Source: Gammaproteobacteria bacterium
GTDB taxonomy: Bacteria; Pseudomonadota; Gammaproteobacteria; GCA-001735895
Length of the DNA stretch: 33,400 nucleotides
Direction: 5' to 3'
Assembly (NCBI GenBank): GCA_024225395.1
Contig: JAAEMR010000229.1
Coordinates: 1-33,400, forward strand
Shown here: piece by piece, positions 20,331 to 28,943 of the stretch
Position numbering within the stretch: position 1 is the first letter of the stretch
How the letters are laid out: each line of letters begins with the position of its first letter
Program-made: the position numbers and the translations under genes
The notes under the pieces: model-generated
Databases searched by the model: none
Told to the model about the DNA's origin: nothing
What the model saw: only the letters and a program-made list of their open reading frames with translations

Positions 20331-21628
20331 CTATTTCTCTCATTGGCTTTGCCTGTTTACTGGTATTAGTTTTCATGCGAATTCCCATCGGCTTATCGAT
20401 GGGAGTTATCGGTTTTTTTGGATTTGCCTATCTCAGCGACTTCAACTGGATTGCTGCTTTATCAATGTCTTCACGACGAGTCATCGATACTTCTCAGGAC
20501 TATGGTCTTTCAGTGATCCCGTTATTTATCTTAATGGGTAACCTGGTTACCCGATCAGGATTATCCAAAGAGCTTTACACCGCTTCCTACACTTTCCTGG
20601 GGCATTTGCGCGGTGGTTTATCCATGGCGACCGTCGTCGCCTGTGGCGCATTTTCAGCCATCTGTGGTTCCAGCCTGGCAACCGCCGCCACGATGGCGAA
20701 AGTTGCCATGCCACCAATGCGCGAATACGGCTACAGTGATGCGCTGGCCAGTGCCTCCATCGCCGCTGGCGGCACGCTGGGTATACTCATCCCACCCAGT
20801 GTCATTCTGGTTATCTACGGCATTATGACCGAGCAAAGCATACGTGAATTATTTGCAGCTGGCTTTCTACCCGGTCTGTTAGGTATTTTTCTGTATATGG
20901 GCGCTGTCTCATGGACAGTCTGGAGAAAACCCGAATCGGGCCCCAGAGGAGAACCCAGCACAGGTCATCAGAGAATTCAGGCACTTAAAGGCGTGTGGGG
21001 AACCATATTGCTTTTCTCCCTGGTCATGGGCGGAATTTATGGCGGCATTTTCACTCCCACCGAAGCCGCTGGCATTGGAGCAGCAGGTGCATTTTTAATT
21101 GCACTGTCACGTCATTCACTCAATATCAGAATTATTTTTGATATTCTTGCAGAAACCGCTCATACCACCGCATCACTGTTTATCGTGGTCATAGGTGCAT
21201 TAATTTTTTCTAACTTCATCAACCGTGCCGGTTTCCCCGATGAGTTACTTGCATTGATTTCTGGCTACAACCTTTCCCCGATGACCGTCATTTTCCTGAT
21301 TCTGGGAATATATATTATTCTGGGATGCGTTTTTGAAAGCCTGTCAATGTTACTGCTTACAATTCCGGTTTTTTATCCAGTGGTTCAAAGCCTCGGGTTT
21401 GATCTTGTATGGTTTGGAATTGTAGTAGTTGTTGTCACTGAAATAAGCCTGATAACACCGCCGGTAGGGCTTAATGTTTTTGTGTTAAGTGGAGTGCTGA
21501 AGGACGTTAAGACGGGCACTATTTTTAAGGGCGTGACCCCGTTCTGGATTGCAGACATTATTCGCCTGTTATTGATAACGCTGATTCCAGTTATTTCATT
21601 AGCGCTTCCTGCTTTTCTTTATCGTTAG
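20327..21628 (+). CDS. TRAP transporter large permease (DctM-like)
   Basis: 433 aa, very hydrophobic, consistent with about a dozen membrane helices. Family hallmarks are PIGLSMGVIGFFGFAYLSD at the N-terminus, IPLFILMGNLVTRSGLSKEL, AICGSSLATAATMAKVAMPP, AAGGTLGILIPPSVILVIYG, FTPTEAAGIGAAGA and the C-terminal LITPPVGLNVFVL. It transports the substrate bound by a DctP protein; none is encoded here. Context with iorAB and the ligase suggests an aromatic organic acid. That is inference. Confidence 0.95.
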   Translation: MTISLIGFACLLVLVFMRIPIGLSMGVIGFFGFAYLSDFNWIAALSMSSRRVIDTSQDYGLSVIPLFILMGNLVTRSGLSKELYTASYTFLGHLRGGLSMATVVACGAFSAICGSSLATAATMAKVAMPPMREYGYSDALASASIAAGGTLGILIPPSVILVIYGIMTEQSIRELFAAGFLPGLLGIFLYMGAVSWTVWRKPESGPRGEPSTGHQRIQALKGVWGTILLFSLVMGGIYGGIFTPTEAAGIGAAGAFLIALSRHSLNIRIIFDILAETAHTTASLFIVVIGALIFSNFINRAGFPDELLALISGYNLSPMTVIFLILGIYIILGCVFESLSMLLLTIPVFYPVVQSLGFDLVWFGIVVVVVTEISLITPPVGLNVFVLSGVLKDVKTGTIFKGVTPFWIADIIRLLLITLIPVISLALPAFLYR

Positions 21629-21647
21629 TCCGGGCTAGAAACTAACG
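21623..21647. terminator. Hairpin between convergent dctM and HMA-like genes
   Basis: A perfect 7 bp stem CGTTAGT/ACTAACG closes an 11 nt loop. It contains the stop codons of both convergent genes (TAG at 21626-21628 on plus, and 21642-21644 on minus). A weak AT tract follows on the plus side (ATAATTATT), but there is no clean T run on either side. It may act as a bidirectional terminator or 3'-end protector. Confidence 0.45.
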
Positions 21648-22022
21648 ATAATTATTCCAGTATTCATCCAGCTCTTCACGCGGTAATTCCGGGTCAATAT
21701 CACAGGCAAGCGTCTGGTTTTCCTCAATAACTTCAATTTTTTCACGCGCATTATCTTCAAGGTATTGATAAATATTTCGCTTTATCATCGCCTGTATTGA
21801 ATCATCCAGAAAGAAACCCAGCTCTTTAAGCAAAGCTTCGATTAATTCAAATGTTAAATGTTCAAGCGAATAAGAAAGTGTAAGGCGAGAATCTGAAATG
21901 GGTTGGGCATCATATACGCCTTTGATTCCACGCAGTGCCGCACAGGCTTCAGCCGCCTGTGTTTGTTCGCCATTTTGAGCAAGGCAAATCTTTCTTTCTC
22001 TTATATGAATATCGTCATCCAT
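21642..22022 (-). CDS. Small protein with an HMA-like (ferredoxin-fold) N-terminal domain lacking CxxC, function unknown
   Basis: 126 aa from the ATG at 22022. The reading frame is open 39 nt further upstream, but MDDDIHIRERKICL at this start fits better. Residues about 8-70 show the beta-alpha-beta-beta-alpha-beta order and the spacing of heavy-metal-associated domains: GEQTQAAEACAALRGIKGVY, a strand DSRLTLSYS, and a helix LIEALLKELGF. The metal-binding CxxC is absent. The C-terminal half is charged and ends PELPREELDEYWNNYR. It lies 75 nt after prmC on the same strand, so it may be the last gene of the hemA operon. Function cannot be stated. Confidence 0.7.
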   Translation of the reverse strand: MDDDIHIRERKICLAQNGEQTQAAEACAALRGIKGVYDAQPISDSRLTLSYSLEHLTFELIEALLKELGFFLDDSIQAMIKRNIYQYLEDNAREKIEVIEENQTLACDIDPELPREELDEYWNNYR

Positions 22023-22097
22023 GCTAATAAGCCTACGACAGACAAACTTAAAGGACAACAATTTTATTATTCTAATTAGCCCGCATTTGTCACAGGG

Positions 22098-22946
22098 TTA
22101 GATTTTTAAGCCCAGGCTAACACGCGGTAAATCATTGTAGTCTGTTAAGGTTTTGATACTATTAAAACCATATTTTTCAAGCATTTCAACAACCTGTTGC
22201 TGCTGGTTATATCCATGTTCCAGCACAATCCAGCCATCTTTATTTAAATAGCTACTCGCATCCTGAATAATCACTTCAAGAGCTTCCAGACCTGTTTCAC
22301 CGCTGCTTAACGCCATTATAGGTTCAGCGGGTAAATCACCCTGACTAAGATAGGGATCATCCTCCGCAATGTAGGGAGGGTTGGACACGATGACATCAAA
22401 TTTACGCTCAGGTACATGCTGGTACCAGTTAGATTCCTCGAAAGAAATCGTCAAATCATGTTTTGTTGCATTTGATCGCGCCACATCCAGAGCACCTTGA
22501 CTAAAGTCGGTTGCCAGCACATTAGATTTCGGTTTATATTTTTTTAATGCCAGAGCAATTGCCCCTGTGCCGGTTCCCATTTCAAGTATTTGAGGGGAAT
22601 CTAAATCAGCTAGTAAGTCCAGCACGGTATCAACGATAAGCTCTGTTTCAGGTCTTGGAACCAGCGTGTCCGGAGTCGTATTCAATTCCATCGAATAGAA
22701 TTCACGACTACCCGTTAAATAGGCCACGGGTTGAGGTTGCAAACGTTTTTTTATAATTTCCCGGAAGCATTCCAGCTGCTCAGCTGTTAACTCTTTCTCA
22801 GGCCAGGTCAGCAGGTAACTACGATTTTTATTGAGGCAGAAAGCCAGTAGAACTTCGCTGTCCAGCCCGGCAGAACAGCTGATAGAAAATAGATTTTTAG
22901 TGGCCCACTCAAGCTGTTTTTTTATGCTGTTGGCACCATGAACCAT
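22098..22946 (-). CDS. prmC: Peptide chain release factor N5-glutamine methyltransferase PrmC
   Basis: 282 aa. It methylates the glutamine of the GGQ motif in RF1 and RF2. The SAM loop is ILEMGTGTGAIALAL (about residues 120-134). The catalytic NPPY is at 189-192 (DVIVSNPPYIAEDDPYL), and the substrate-side motif is LVPRPETELIVD. The N-terminal helical domain is more divergent than the rest. It lies 8 nt downstream of prfA, whose product is its substrate. Confidence 0.96.
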   Translation of the reverse strand: MVHGANSIKKQLEWATKNLFSISCSAGLDSEVLLAFCLNKNRSYLLTWPEKELTAEQLECFREIIKKRLQPQPVAYLTGSREFYSMELNTTPDTLVPRPETELIVDTVLDLLADLDSPQILEMGTGTGAIALALKKYKPKSNVLATDFSQGALDVARSNATKHDLTISFEESNWYQHVPERKFDVIVSNPPYIAEDDPYLSQGDLPAEPIMALSSGETGLEALEVIIQDASSYLNKDGWIVLEHGYNQQQQVVEMLEKYGFNSIKTLTDYNDLPRVSLGLKI

Positions 22947-22954
22947 GACATCAA

Positions 22955-24043
22955 TTAAACTTCTTCAGCCAGATTTGCCAGCTGCTCAGCCTGATGTTCA
23001 TTCATCAACGGGTCAATAACATGTTCCAGACTACCTGACATGATGTCATCCAGTTTATATAGAGTCAGGTTAATTCGGTGATCGGTGATTCGTCCCTGAG
23101 GATAATTATAGGTCCGAATTCGCTCAGAACGGTCACCACTACCGACCAGTGACTTTCGTTCTTCCGCCTGTTCTTTATCCTGCTTCTGCTTTTCCGCATC
23201 ATAGATTCTAGCCTGCAACAGAGACATAGCCCGGGCTCTATTCTTATGCTGAGAACGCTCATCCTGACATTCGACCACGGTGCCCGTCGGTATGTGCGTT
23301 AAACGAATCGCCGAGTCCGTTTTATTAACGTGCTGACCACCCGCTCCGGATGCTCGGAAGGTATCAACCCGTAAATCGGCCGGGTTGATGTCTATTTTCT
23401 CAACATCCGCCGTTTCAGGAATAACGGCAACCGTAGCCGCTGACGTATGCACTCTGCCCTGAGATTCGGTTTCAGGAACACGTTGAACCCGGTGAGCACC
23501 AGATTCAAACTTTAAATTGGAATAAGCGCCTGCACCAATAATACGCACAATAATTTCTTTATAACCACCATGTTCACCATCATTAGTGTTCATGACTTCG
23601 ATTTGCCATCTTTTCTTTTCCGCATATCGACTGTACATACGGAATAAATCACCGGCAAAAATAGCCGCTTCATCGCCACCCGTTCCAGCCCTGATTTCTA
23701 GAAAAACATTACTGTTGTCATTGGGGTCTTTGGGTAACAGCAGCTTCTGTAATTCCAGTTCCAGTTCATCCATTCGCTGTTTCGCTTCCCTAATTTCTTC
23801 TTCCGCCATTTCACGCATTTCTGCATCATCTTCCCTGAGCATTTCATCCGCGGCAATTTTATCCTGCTCGACAGACTGGTATTCGGTGAAAGCTTTAACC
23901 ACATCTTCCAACTGTGCATATTCCATCGACAGCGCACGAAAGCGGTTTTGGTCATTAATAATTTCCAGCTCCGAAAGCAGGCCGGCAATCTCTTCATGAC
24001 GCGCACTGAGTAACTCTAATTTGGATAAAATGGAAGCCTTCAT
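22955..24043 (-). CDS. prfA: Peptide chain release factor 1
   Basis: 362 aa, normal length. RF1 reads UAA and UAG stop codons and triggers peptide release. The GGQ motif is at 235-237 ([15 protein letters not shown]). The stop-codon reading PxT tripeptide is Pro190-Glu191-Thr192 in [14 protein letters not shown]. The N-terminal helical domain (about residues 1-100) is rich in Glu and Met. It lies between hemA (36 nt upstream) and prmC. Confidence 0.98.
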   Translation of the reverse strand: MKASILSKLELLSARHEEIAGLLSELEIINDQNRFRALSMEYAQLEDVVKAFTEYQSVEQDKIAADEMLREDDAEMREMAEEEIREAKQRMDELELELQKLLLPKDPNDNSNVFLEIRAGTGGDEAAIFAGDLFRMYSRYAEKKRWQIEVMNTNDGEHGGYKEIIVRIIGAGAYSNLKFESGAHRVQRVPETESQGRVHTSAATVAVIPETADVEKIDINPADLRVDTFRASGAGGQHVNKTDSAIRLTHIPTGTVVECQDERSQHKNRARAMSLLQARIYDAEKQKQDKEQAEERKSLVGSGDRSERIRTYNYPQGRITDHRINLTLYKLDDIMSGSLEHVIDPLMNEHQAEQLANLAEEV

Positions 24044-24079
24044 GTATTTTCCCGGGGCTATTCTGGTGGAAACAATCTT

Positions 24080-25330
24080 TTAACTATGATCGATCAAAGA
24101 GTGTAATAACTGGATTAGATGCTGATCGTCTTCTTTTAAGGCCTTACGCATTTCGATGGTGGGGCCATGCAGGAGTTTATTGGTCAAATTGGCCGCCAGT
24201 GTCTGCATCACCTTCACCGGGTCTTCTTTACTATCCAGCATAGTTTGGGCTTTTTTCAGGCACTCCTGCTTTAATGATTCAGCATTTTGACGTAGCTGGC
24301 GAATTTCATCAGCCGACCGGTGGGTTCTGATCCAGTGATCGAAATGAACAACTTCTGTTTGAATGATATCCAGCGCTTCATTCGCTGCTTCTTCGCGTGA
24401 GCGTCTATTCTCATCGATAACTTCTTTTAAATCATCGACTGTGTACAGATACACGTCATCCAGATCACCCACTTCAGCCTCGATATCTCGTGGTACGGCC
24501 AGGTCAACCATAAATATGGGACGATGTTTACGTTTTTTAAGTGCTGACTCAGTTGCCCCTTTACCCAGTATAGGTAACTGGCTGGCTGTCGAAGAAATCA
24601 CAATATCAGCATTAATTAACTGTTCAGGAATTTCTCCGATAGTTACCGCTTTAGCACCCAGCTCTTCAGCCAGGTTTTGAGCGCGCTCCAGCGTTCGATT
24701 CGCAATGGTGATGCCACCAATGTCCTTGCCCTTAAGGTGCCTCGCAGCTAACTCAATGGTTTCTCCAGCACCAATCATTAATGCATGCAACGGGGATAAA
24801 TCACCAAAAATCTGTTTCGATAAAGAAACTGCGGCAAAAGCTACTGAAACAGGGTTAGAACCAATAGCGGTATCGGTTCTGACTTTTTTACCGACAGTAA
24901 AACCATGTTGAAATAATCGACCCAATACCGTTTTAACGACATTGGAGGAGCAAGCAGTGTCATAAGCAGCTTTAAGTTGACCCAGGATTTGAGGCTCACC
25001 TAAAACCATTGAGTCAAGGCCACTGGCCACACGAAATAAATGACGCGTCGCCTGTTCATCACGGTGTTGATAAATATAGGGGTTTAACTCATTGAAATCT
25101 AACGAGTGAAATTCAGACAACCAGTGTATTAATGAATTTTTATAATTCTCACCCACTTCACAGTACAGCTCGGTACGATTACAGGTGGAAACGATGACGG
25201 CCTCATTAACTTCTTCCAGAGCAGCAGCCTGATTTAAAGCATCTACCATCTGCTCAGGTGCAAACGTCACTTTTTCACGTATCTCTACGGGTGCAGTTTG
25301 ATGGTTAATTCCTAGTGCAATTAAAGGCAT
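24080..25330 (-). CDS. hemA: Glutamyl-tRNA reductase
   Basis: 416 aa (E. coli 418). It catalyses the first committed step of tetrapyrrole synthesis by the C5 pathway, Glu-tRNA(Glu) to glutamate-1-semialdehyde with NADPH. The catalytic Cys50 lies in VSTCNRTELYCEV. The NADPH-binding part has MIGAGETIELAARHL and ITIANRTLERAQNLAEELG. The DLAVPRDIEAEV segment and the long helical dimerisation domain at the C-terminus are present. It is the first gene of hemA-prfA-prmC, divergent from the TPR-lolB operon. A near-consensus FNR-type box lies about 80-90 bp upstream. Confidence 0.98.
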   Translation of the reverse strand: MPLIALGINHQTAPVEIREKVTFAPEQMVDALNQAAALEEVNEAVIVSTCNRTELYCEVGENYKNSLIHWLSEFHSLDFNELNPYIYQHRDEQATRHLFRVASGLDSMVLGEPQILGQLKAAYDTACSSNVVKTVLGRLFQHGFTVGKKVRTDTAIGSNPVSVAFAAVSLSKQIFGDLSPLHALMIGAGETIELAARHLKGKDIGGITIANRTLERAQNLAEELGAKAVTIGEIPEQLINADIVISSTASQLPILGKGATESALKKRKHRPIFMVDLAVPRDIEAEVGDLDDVYLYTVDDLKEVIDENRRSREEAANEALDIIQTEVVHFDHWIRTHRSADEIRQLRQNAESLKQECLKKAQTMLDSKEDPVKVMQTLAANLTNKLLHGPTIEMRKALKEDDQHLIQLLHSLIDHS

Positions 25331-25407
25331 ACGTCAGTTAATTCAAAAACGAACCCGCGATTTTCCGGTATTAATGACCGAATAGCAAGAATAGTGATTA
25401 ACTTATA

Positions 25408-25421
25408 TTGACCTTAATCAA
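25408..25421 (-). promoter_or_regulatory. FNR/Anr-type binding site upstream of hemA
   Basis: TTGAC-CTTA-ATCAA differs from the consensus TTGAT-N4-ATCAA at one position. The site centre is about 85 bp before the hemA start codon. A class II promoter would then start near 25373, and a weak -10-like CTATTC (minus strand, 25380-25385) is at the fitting distance. Anr control of hemA under low oxygen is established in Pseudomonas aeruginosa; for this organism it is an inference. Confidence 0.55.
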
Positions 25422-25462
25422 GTAAATGCGTTGAACAAATGCGCTTTTTAGCGATCTAAAAC

Positions 25463-25501
25463 CTCGGTTAGAAGAATATTCTTCTCGCATTATTAACCGA
25501 G
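25463..25501. repeat. Nested inverted repeat in the hemA / TPR-lipoprotein divergent region
   Basis: Outer arms CTCGGTTA (25463-25470) and TAACCGAG (25494-25501) are perfectly complementary. Between them lies the perfect 14 bp palindrome GAAGAATATTCTTC (25471-25484). The structure overlaps the -35 region of the candidate plus-strand promoter just downstream, so an operator role is plausible. No T run follows, so it is not a terminator. Confidence 0.5.
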
Positions 25502-25510
25502 TGCTACACT
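25502..25510 (+). promoter_or_regulatory. Possible extended -10 promoter of the TPR-lolB-ispE operon
   Basis: TGCTACACT is an extended -10 (TG, one base, TACACT). There is no good -35 at 17 bp (TTCTCG), which is tolerated in extended -10 promoters. It lies about 80 nt before the start codon. Confidence 0.35.
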
Positions 25511-25592
25511 CTTCTAAACCTGAATACAGGAAAGTTTACCTTCTTACTCTTCAGGTTTACCTTATAAAGTTCGATTTAATTCAGGTTCATGT

Positions 25593-27335
25593 ATGCCTTT
25601 TAAGATCTACCAGCACAAAAAGTTTGTTGTTACATTAATGGCCAGCGCCGTTATTTCGGGTTGCGCCAGTTTAAGCCCTCTGACACAGCCAGAAACCGAT
25701 ACTCTGCAACACCAGTCTGTAACAATTCACACACTGGACAAGGCTACTCCAATAGAAAATGACCCCGTTTATCAGCTACTAATCGCTGAACTGGCTGTTA
25801 ATAATGGTCAAACTGATCTGGCAGTTGATAATTACCTGGCTGTCGCATTAAGTCAGAACGACCCTAAAATCGCTGAAAGAGCCGTAAGAATCGCCGTCTA
25901 TGGCCAGGATCTGGAAGCAGCACAGCAAGCTGCAGAGCACTGGATTGCACTGGAACCTGGCAGAGCAGAAGCCCGCCAGATTATCGCGGCGATTTATATT
26001 CGACAGGGTAATGCCGAACTTGCCTACAAATATTTACAGCAGGTCATCGAATCTCAGGACCCTTTGACCGACCAGACTTTTGTTTCAATCCTCGGGTTGA
26101 TGGCACGAGAGAAAAACACTGAAACTCTGGTAAAAGTCTCTAAGAAAATTGCCGATAATTACAGTGATTTCGCCTATGCACATTATCTGCACGGCCACCT
26201 TTCTTCACAGGCAAACCTGCCTGAAGAATCTCTCAAATACCTGGATAATGCACTGGCAATCAAAGACATCCCTGACGTACATGCTTTGCGCGCTAAAATG
26301 CTGATCAAACTTGGAAAGCGTGAAGAAGCCGTTGTCAGCCTGCAACGCGCCGTATTAACAAAACCCAAAAATAAGCAGTTACGTCTCGCCTATGCCCGGC
26401 TACTGGTTGATGTTAAAAAATATGAACGTGCACGCATTGAATTTGAAAAACTCCACCTGCTAGCTCCCAATGACACCGATTTATTATATACATTAGGTTT
26501 GTTATCACTTGAGGCCCAACGATTTGACGCCGCTGAAAAATATTTAGGTAAATTACTCAAAAGCGGGAAACGTGAAGGTGAAGCGCTCTACTACCTGGGG
26601 CGAATCAGTCAAAGCGAAGGGCATATTGAAAAAGCCGTAGAAAGGTATAAAAAGGTAAAAAACGGGGAGTATCGATTCGATGCCCAGATGCGCTCAGCCA
26701 AACTAATCGCTTTACAGGGGAAAATTGACGAAGCCCTGGAGTTTTTAAATAAAATGACTGAATCCAGTCAGTCAAAAACGGCTTTGATACGCATTTATCT
26801 GACCCGGGGAGAAATTCTTAAACATGATGAACGTTTTGTAGAGGCTATTAAAAATTACGATCAGGCCCTGGAAGTCATTCCCGGCAATATCGATCTACTC
26901 TATGCGCGCGGTTTAACCGGAGAAAGCATTGATGATATCGAATTACTGGAAACCGATATGCTGACTATTTTAAAAACAGAACCTGATAATGCGCATGCCC
27001 TCAACGCTCTTGGTTTTACCCTGGCCGATCGAACTGACCGTATCCAGGAAGCCTACGAATACCTGAAAAGGGCCATGCAAATAAAACCTGAAGACCCGGC
27101 CTTCATTGACAGCTTTGGCTGGGTAAATTACCGCATGGGTAATTATGACGAAGCTATACGATTATTAAAAAAGGCACTATCACAGGTTGAAGATGGTGAA
27201 ATTGCCGCCCACCTGGGTGAAGTGTTATGGGTAACCGGAAAGCAACAGGAAGCCCTGGGCATCTGGAACAGGGCTTTAAAAAAATCACCCAAAGACAGCA
27301 ATATCCTGAAAACCATGAAGCGCTTTAATCAATAA
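25593..27335 (+). CDS. TPR-repeat outer-membrane-type lipoprotein
   Basis: 580 aa. The signal peptide ends in a lipobox VISGC, so Cys24 should be lipidated; the following Ala-Ser does not carry the Asp inner-membrane retention signal. From about residue 55 to the end the protein is TPR repeats (for example AYKYLQQVIESQ, EESLKYLDNALAIKD, REEAVVSLQRAVLTKPKNKQ, EAIKNYDQALEVIPGN, and a C-terminal pair EAYEYLKRAMQIKPEDPAF, DEAIRLLKKAL). It precedes lolB by 15 nt. The same position, between hemA and lolB, is taken by a TPR protein in Pseudomonas. The role is unknown; a scaffold for envelope complexes is a reasonable guess. Confidence 0.9.
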   Translation: MPFKIYQHKKFVVTLMASAVISGCASLSPLTQPETDTLQHQSVTIHTLDKATPIENDPVYQLLIAELAVNNGQTDLAVDNYLAVALSQNDPKIAERAVRIAVYGQDLEAAQQAAEHWIALEPGRAEARQIIAAIYIRQGNAELAYKYLQQVIESQDPLTDQTFVSILGLMAREKNTETLVKVSKKIADNYSDFAYAHYLHGHLSSQANLPEESLKYLDNALAIKDIPDVHALRAKMLIKLGKREEAVVSLQRAVLTKPKNKQLRLAYARLLVDVKKYERARIEFEKLHLLAPNDTDLLYTLGLLSLEAQRFDAAEKYLGKLLKSGKREGEALYYLGRISQSEGHIEKAVERYKKVKNGEYRFDAQMRSAKLIALQGKIDEALEFLNKMTESSQSKTALIRIYLTRGEILKHDERFVEAIKNYDQALEVIPGNIDLLYARGLTGESIDDIELLETDMLTILKTEPDNAHALNALGFTLADRTDRIQEAYEYLKRAMQIKPEDPAFIDSFGWVNYRMGNYDEAIRLLKKALSQVEDGEIAAHLGEVLWVTGKQQEALGIWNRALKKSPKDSNILKTMKRFNQ

Positions 27336-27350
27336 ATAGCTTATTTTTGA

Positions 27351-28010
27351 ATGACTCGTTTACCTGTATTGCCAGCACTGTTCCTGGTGCTGAGTGGCTG
27401 CGTAACAACGCCTGAAAACGCCGAGCCTGTCTCCGATGAAAGCCATGAACTCTGGTACCAGCGCCAGCAACAGCTCTCAACAGTTCAAAATTGGGAAATT
27501 CGCGGCCGGGTTGCCCTGTTTGTGGATGACAAGGTTTATAACCTGGGGCTGGACTGGAGACTGGACAAAGACCTGTCGTCCCTCAAATTAGAAGCACCTC
27601 TCGGTCAGGGCCTGATTCAACTTGAAAAAAAGGATTCACAGGTCACCCTTCTGACCTCAGAGGGTAAAACCTACAATGGCCAGAATGCCGAGCAGGTTTT
27701 ATATCAATCTACCGGTTGGTCTATACCCGTGGAAGGGCTCAGGTCATGGATTAAAGGCATAAATCACAACCAGTCCGATTATTTGCCAGATATTGATAGC
27801 ACGGGCAAAGCCGTTTCTATGCATCAGGATGATTGGCGCATTAGCTTTCTACAATATAAAAAATCACAACTCGCCAACAATTACACATCCGTACTACCCC
27901 GTAAGATCTACATGAAACGAGACAACCTGGCGTTAAAAATCGTGATCGACCAATGGCAGGCTCAACAAAAAACACCATCCTCTGAATTATTCCCCACTTT
28001 TGAGGATTAG
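27351..28010 (+). CDS. lolB: Outer-membrane lipoprotein receptor LolB
   Basis: 219 aa. LolB accepts lipoproteins from LolA and inserts them in the outer membrane, and is itself a lipoprotein. The lipobox LVLSGC gives Cys17. The mature part has WEIRGRVALFVDDKVYNLGL, LEAPLGQGLIQLEKKDSQV and the WSIPVEGLRSWIKGI motif typical of LolB. No clear Shine-Dalgarno is seen before the ATG, and the gene is probably read through from the TPR gene 15 nt upstream. Its last codons supply the ribosome-binding site of ispE. Confidence 0.95.
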   Translation: MTRLPVLPALFLVLSGCVTTPENAEPVSDESHELWYQRQQQLSTVQNWEIRGRVALFVDDKVYNLGLDWRLDKDLSSLKLEAPLGQGLIQLEKKDSQVTLLTSEGKTYNGQNAEQVLYQSTGWSIPVEGLRSWIKGINHNQSDYLPDIDSTGKAVSMHQDDWRISFLQYKKSQLANNYTSVLPRKIYMKRDNLALKIVIDQWQAQQKTPSSELFPTFED

Positions 28011-28011
28011 C

Positions 28012-28857
28012 ATGCCCCAATCCTTACAGCTCCAATCTCCTGCAAAGCTCAACCTGATGCTGCACATCACCAGCCAACGGGACGATGGTTATCACAATCT
28101 GCAAACTGTATTTCAGTTCATCGATCTAAATGACACGATTACTTTTAATAAAACTGACAGTAATGTACGACGCATAAGCGGCAATGAGCAGGTAACCGAA
28201 CAAGGTGACCTGATTATTAAAGCGGCGAAATTACTTCAGCAGCATTGTTCGACTTCTCAGGGGGTCGATATTTCGATTCAGAAAAATATCCCGATAGGTG
28301 GTGGCCTGGGTGGTGGAAGTTCAAATGCAGCCACAACACTGATGGCGTTAAATTATTTATGGGATCTACAACTCAATTCCACTGAATTACAGCAAATCGG
28401 GTTGCAGTTGGGAGCCGATATACCCATTTTTATTTTTGGACAAAATTCATGGGCAGAAGGTGTTGGTGAAGACCTAAAAGCGATAAAATTACCAAAAAGC
28501 TGGTTTTTAATCATTCATCCGCAAGTTTTTGTGTCTACAGGGCAAATTTTTTCGTCTAAGCATTTGACACGGGATTGTCATCCCATCACAATACGCGCCT
28601 TTCTGGAAGGCAGTGGTCGAAATGTATGTGAACCCGTTGCCTGCGAACTGTATCCTGAGATACAGAATGCTATTGACTGGTTAAATCAGTTTAGCCCGGC
28701 CAGAATGACAGGCACAGGAGCCTGTATTTTTGCAAATTTTGATAGTGCTGAAAAAGCAAATTTTGTAAAATCAAAAATTCCTGAACAGTGGACAGGATTT
28801 GTAGCCGAAGGGCTAAACAGTAATCCAGTCACAAAAGCCTGTTTAAATACAGGTTGA
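28012..28857 (+). CDS. ispE: 4-diphosphocytidyl-2-C-methyl-D-erythritol kinase
   Basis: 281 aa. It phosphorylates CDP-methylerythritol in the MEP isoprenoid pathway. The GHMP-kinase ATP loop PIGGGLGGGSSNAATTL is at about 94-110. The N-terminal LQSPAKLNLMLHITSQRDDG and YHNLQTVFQFI, and the C-terminal MTGTGACIFANF, complete the family pattern. The ATG at 28012 is chosen because GAGG lies 7 nt before it; an in-frame TTG at 28000 would overlap lolB. It starts 1 nt after the lolB stop. tRNA-Gln begins 11 nt after its stop and is probably on the same transcript. Confidence 0.96.
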   Translation: MPQSLQLQSPAKLNLMLHITSQRDDGYHNLQTVFQFIDLNDTITFNKTDSNVRRISGNEQVTEQGDLIIKAAKLLQQHCSTSQGVDISIQKNIPIGGGLGGGSSNAATTLMALNYLWDLQLNSTELQQIGLQLGADIPIFIFGQNSWAEGVGEDLKAIKLPKSWFLIIHPQVFVSTGQIFSSKHLTRDCHPITIRAFLEGSGRNVCEPVACELYPEIQNAIDWLNQFSPARMTGTGACIFANFDSAEKANFVKSKIPEQWTGFVAEGLNSNPVTKACLNTG

Positions 28858-28868
28858 ATACAAATTAT

Positions 28869-28943
28869 TGGGCCGTCGCCAAGCGGTAAGGCACTGGGTT
28901 TTGATCCCAGCATGCGTAGGTTCGAATCCTGCCGGCCCAGCCA
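28869..28943 (+). tRNA. tRNA-Gln (anticodon TTG)
   Basis: 75 nt including an encoded CCA. The acceptor stem TGGGCCG/CGGCCCA is fully paired. The anticodon stem CTGGG/CCCAG encloses TTTTGAT with TTG at 28901-28903. The T arm is GTAGG-TTCGAAT-CCTGC. No separate promoter is evident in the 11 nt after ispE, so processing from the ispE transcript is likely. Its last 18 bases plus one are repeated exactly 232 bp downstream. Confidence 0.97.

Noticed and set aside
23586-23999. 137-codon plus-strand open frame opposite prfA, serine-rich
   Set aside because: The Ser/Ile-rich composition is the complement of the Glu/Met-rich helical domain of RF1; antisense shadow.
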